Below, piece by piece: positions 21,946-22,690 of a DNA stretch of 22,690 nucleotides. The notes below the pieces were generated by a model. It was not told the DNA's origin and searched no databases. It saw only the letters and a list, made by a program, of their open reading frames with translations. Positions within the stretch are counted from its first letter, which is position 1. Every line of letters starts with the position of its first letter. This stretch comes from CAYGWP01 sp964353455. Its GTDB lineage: Bacteria > Planctomycetota > Phycisphaerae > FEN-1346. The stretch spans positions 1 to 22,690 of the forward strand of contig CAYGWP010000295.1 in the NCBI GenBank assembly GCA_964353455.1. The letters are read 5' to 3'. The position numbers and the translations under genes are program-made.

Positions 21946-22690
21946 TCAAGGATTCCTGGCGCAACGAAAACCGCGGATGCTGGCGCGGAGCGTCGGGCTG
22001 CGGCTGTAGCGATACGCGCACCGGAAGGAGACGATGTCGCCACCGTCCCACGACCCGCCCCGCACCACACGGTCGTGGCCAGGACCGGCCCCTTGCGGAT
22101 CCGTCGATGACTCGCTTGAATAAGGGCCGTACCCGTCTGCGCACCATTCCCAGACGTTGCCGAGCATGTCGTACAGGCCCCAGGGGTTCGGCTTCTTCTG
22201 GGCCACGGGGTTCGTCTTGCCCCCGCTGTTGCCACCATACCAGCCGTACTCGGCAAGGCCACGATCCGAGTCCCCGAAGCAGAACCGCGACGTGGTTCCG
22301 GCCCGACAGGCGTACTCCCACTCGGCCTCTGTCGGAAGGCGCACGGTCTTACCTGTCTTCTCCGAGAGTCTCCGGCAGAACTCGACGGCCTCGTTCCAGG
22401 TGATACTGTCCACCGGATTCGTCGGCCCCTTAAACTTGCTGGGGGTCGTCCCCATCACCGCCTCGTACTGGGCCTGGGTCACTTCCGTGACGCCCATGTA
22501 GAAAGGCTTGGTGATGATGACCTCATGCTGCGGGCCTTCGTCGCTCCCACGGCCCTGCTCGGAATCCGGCGACCCCATCATGAACTTGCCGGGTCGGATG
22601 AGGACCAGTTTCATCGTGACCCCGCCGCCGAGGTCGATTTCCTTCGCCGCAGGCACGCCCGGCTCTGAAATGCATCCCGGCGCCCCCAGG
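21946..22690 (-). CDS. SUMF1/FGE-like domain protein, start beyond the window edge
   Basis: The frame is open to base 22690, so the N-terminus is not in the window. A GTG at 22656 is possible, but the upstream codons (reading LGAPGCISEPG) look like the end of a lipoprotein signal with Cys at 22674-22672, so a lipoprotein start further right is more likely. The SUMF1 (C-type-lectin-like) fold is clear: PGKFMMGSPDSEQGRGSDEG, YMGVTEVTQAQYEAVMG, LPTEAEWEYACRAGT, GLYDMLGNVWEWCADGYGPY, RVVRGGSW, then IRGFRCAR. The CHxSYC-type cysteine pair that makes formylglycine in true FGE is missing after RGGSW (DGGDIVSFRCAYRYSRSP). This protein therefore probably lacks formylglycine activity and may bind ligand only. 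It converges on the glycosidase gene 60 bp away. Confidence 0.88.
   Translation of the reverse strand, partial: LGAPGCISEPGVPAAKEIDLGGGVTMKLVLIRPGKFMMGSPDSEQGRGSDEGPQHEVIITKPFYMGVTEVTQAQYEAVMGTTPSKFKGPTNPVDSITWNEAVEFCRRLSEKTGKTVRLPTEAEWEYACRAGTTSRFCFGDSDRGLAEYGWYGGNSGGKTNPVAQKKPNPWGLYDMLGNVWEWCADGYGPYSSESSTDPQGAGPGHDRVVRGGSWDGGDIVSFRCAYRYSRSPTLRASIRGFRCARNP

Overview
The window looks like chromosome of a high-GC Gram-negative bacterium, most likely a planctomycete of the Phycisphaerae type. This is inferred from overall style: GC-rich codon use, many short palindromic intergenic repeats, an FHA-GAF histidine kinase, several glycosidases and a SUMF1-domain protein. No rRNA or other phylogenetic marker is present, so the taxon is a guess.

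Left flank (1-2669): a four-helix-bundle (S23-type) protein cut by the window edge and argB (acetylglutamate kinase) lie on the minus strand. A GH130-type beta-propeller glycosidase/phosphorylase is divergent on the plus strand. The DNA between argB and the glycosidase is full of inverted repeats, and argB itself seems to carry an in-frame palindromic repeat.

Centre (about 3010-16002): a compact plus-strand cluster of phage-type morphogenesis genes. In order these are a portal protein, a coiled-coil scaffold-like protein, an SU10/DUF5309-type major capsid protein, a possible connector, a possible neck/tail protein, an FN3-like protein, a short tail-fibre-like protein, a LamG+FN3 protein, a hub-like tail protein and two unknown structural-type proteins. 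The cluster ends in a set of overlapping small membrane and lipoprotein genes that resembles a spanin/holin set. No terminase, integrase, replication gene, repressor, tape-measure protein or endolysin is recognisable. Every gap of 50 bp or more between these genes holds a perfect inverted repeat, some of the same style as host intergenic repeats. This fits a long-resident, domesticated or gene-transfer-agent-like particle locus better than a recent active prophage.

Right flank (16158-22690): a minus-strand secreted TPR protein of lower GC is divergent from a soluble FHA-GAF-histidine kinase. The kinase is followed closely by a large secreted glycoside hydrolase that joins an alpha-toroidal MGH1/GH63-like domain to a five-bladed propeller. 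Converging on it is a SUMF1-domain protein whose start lies beyond the right edge. The intergenic region between the TPR and kinase genes contains a 23-bp-arm inverted repeat related to a copy just upstream of argB.
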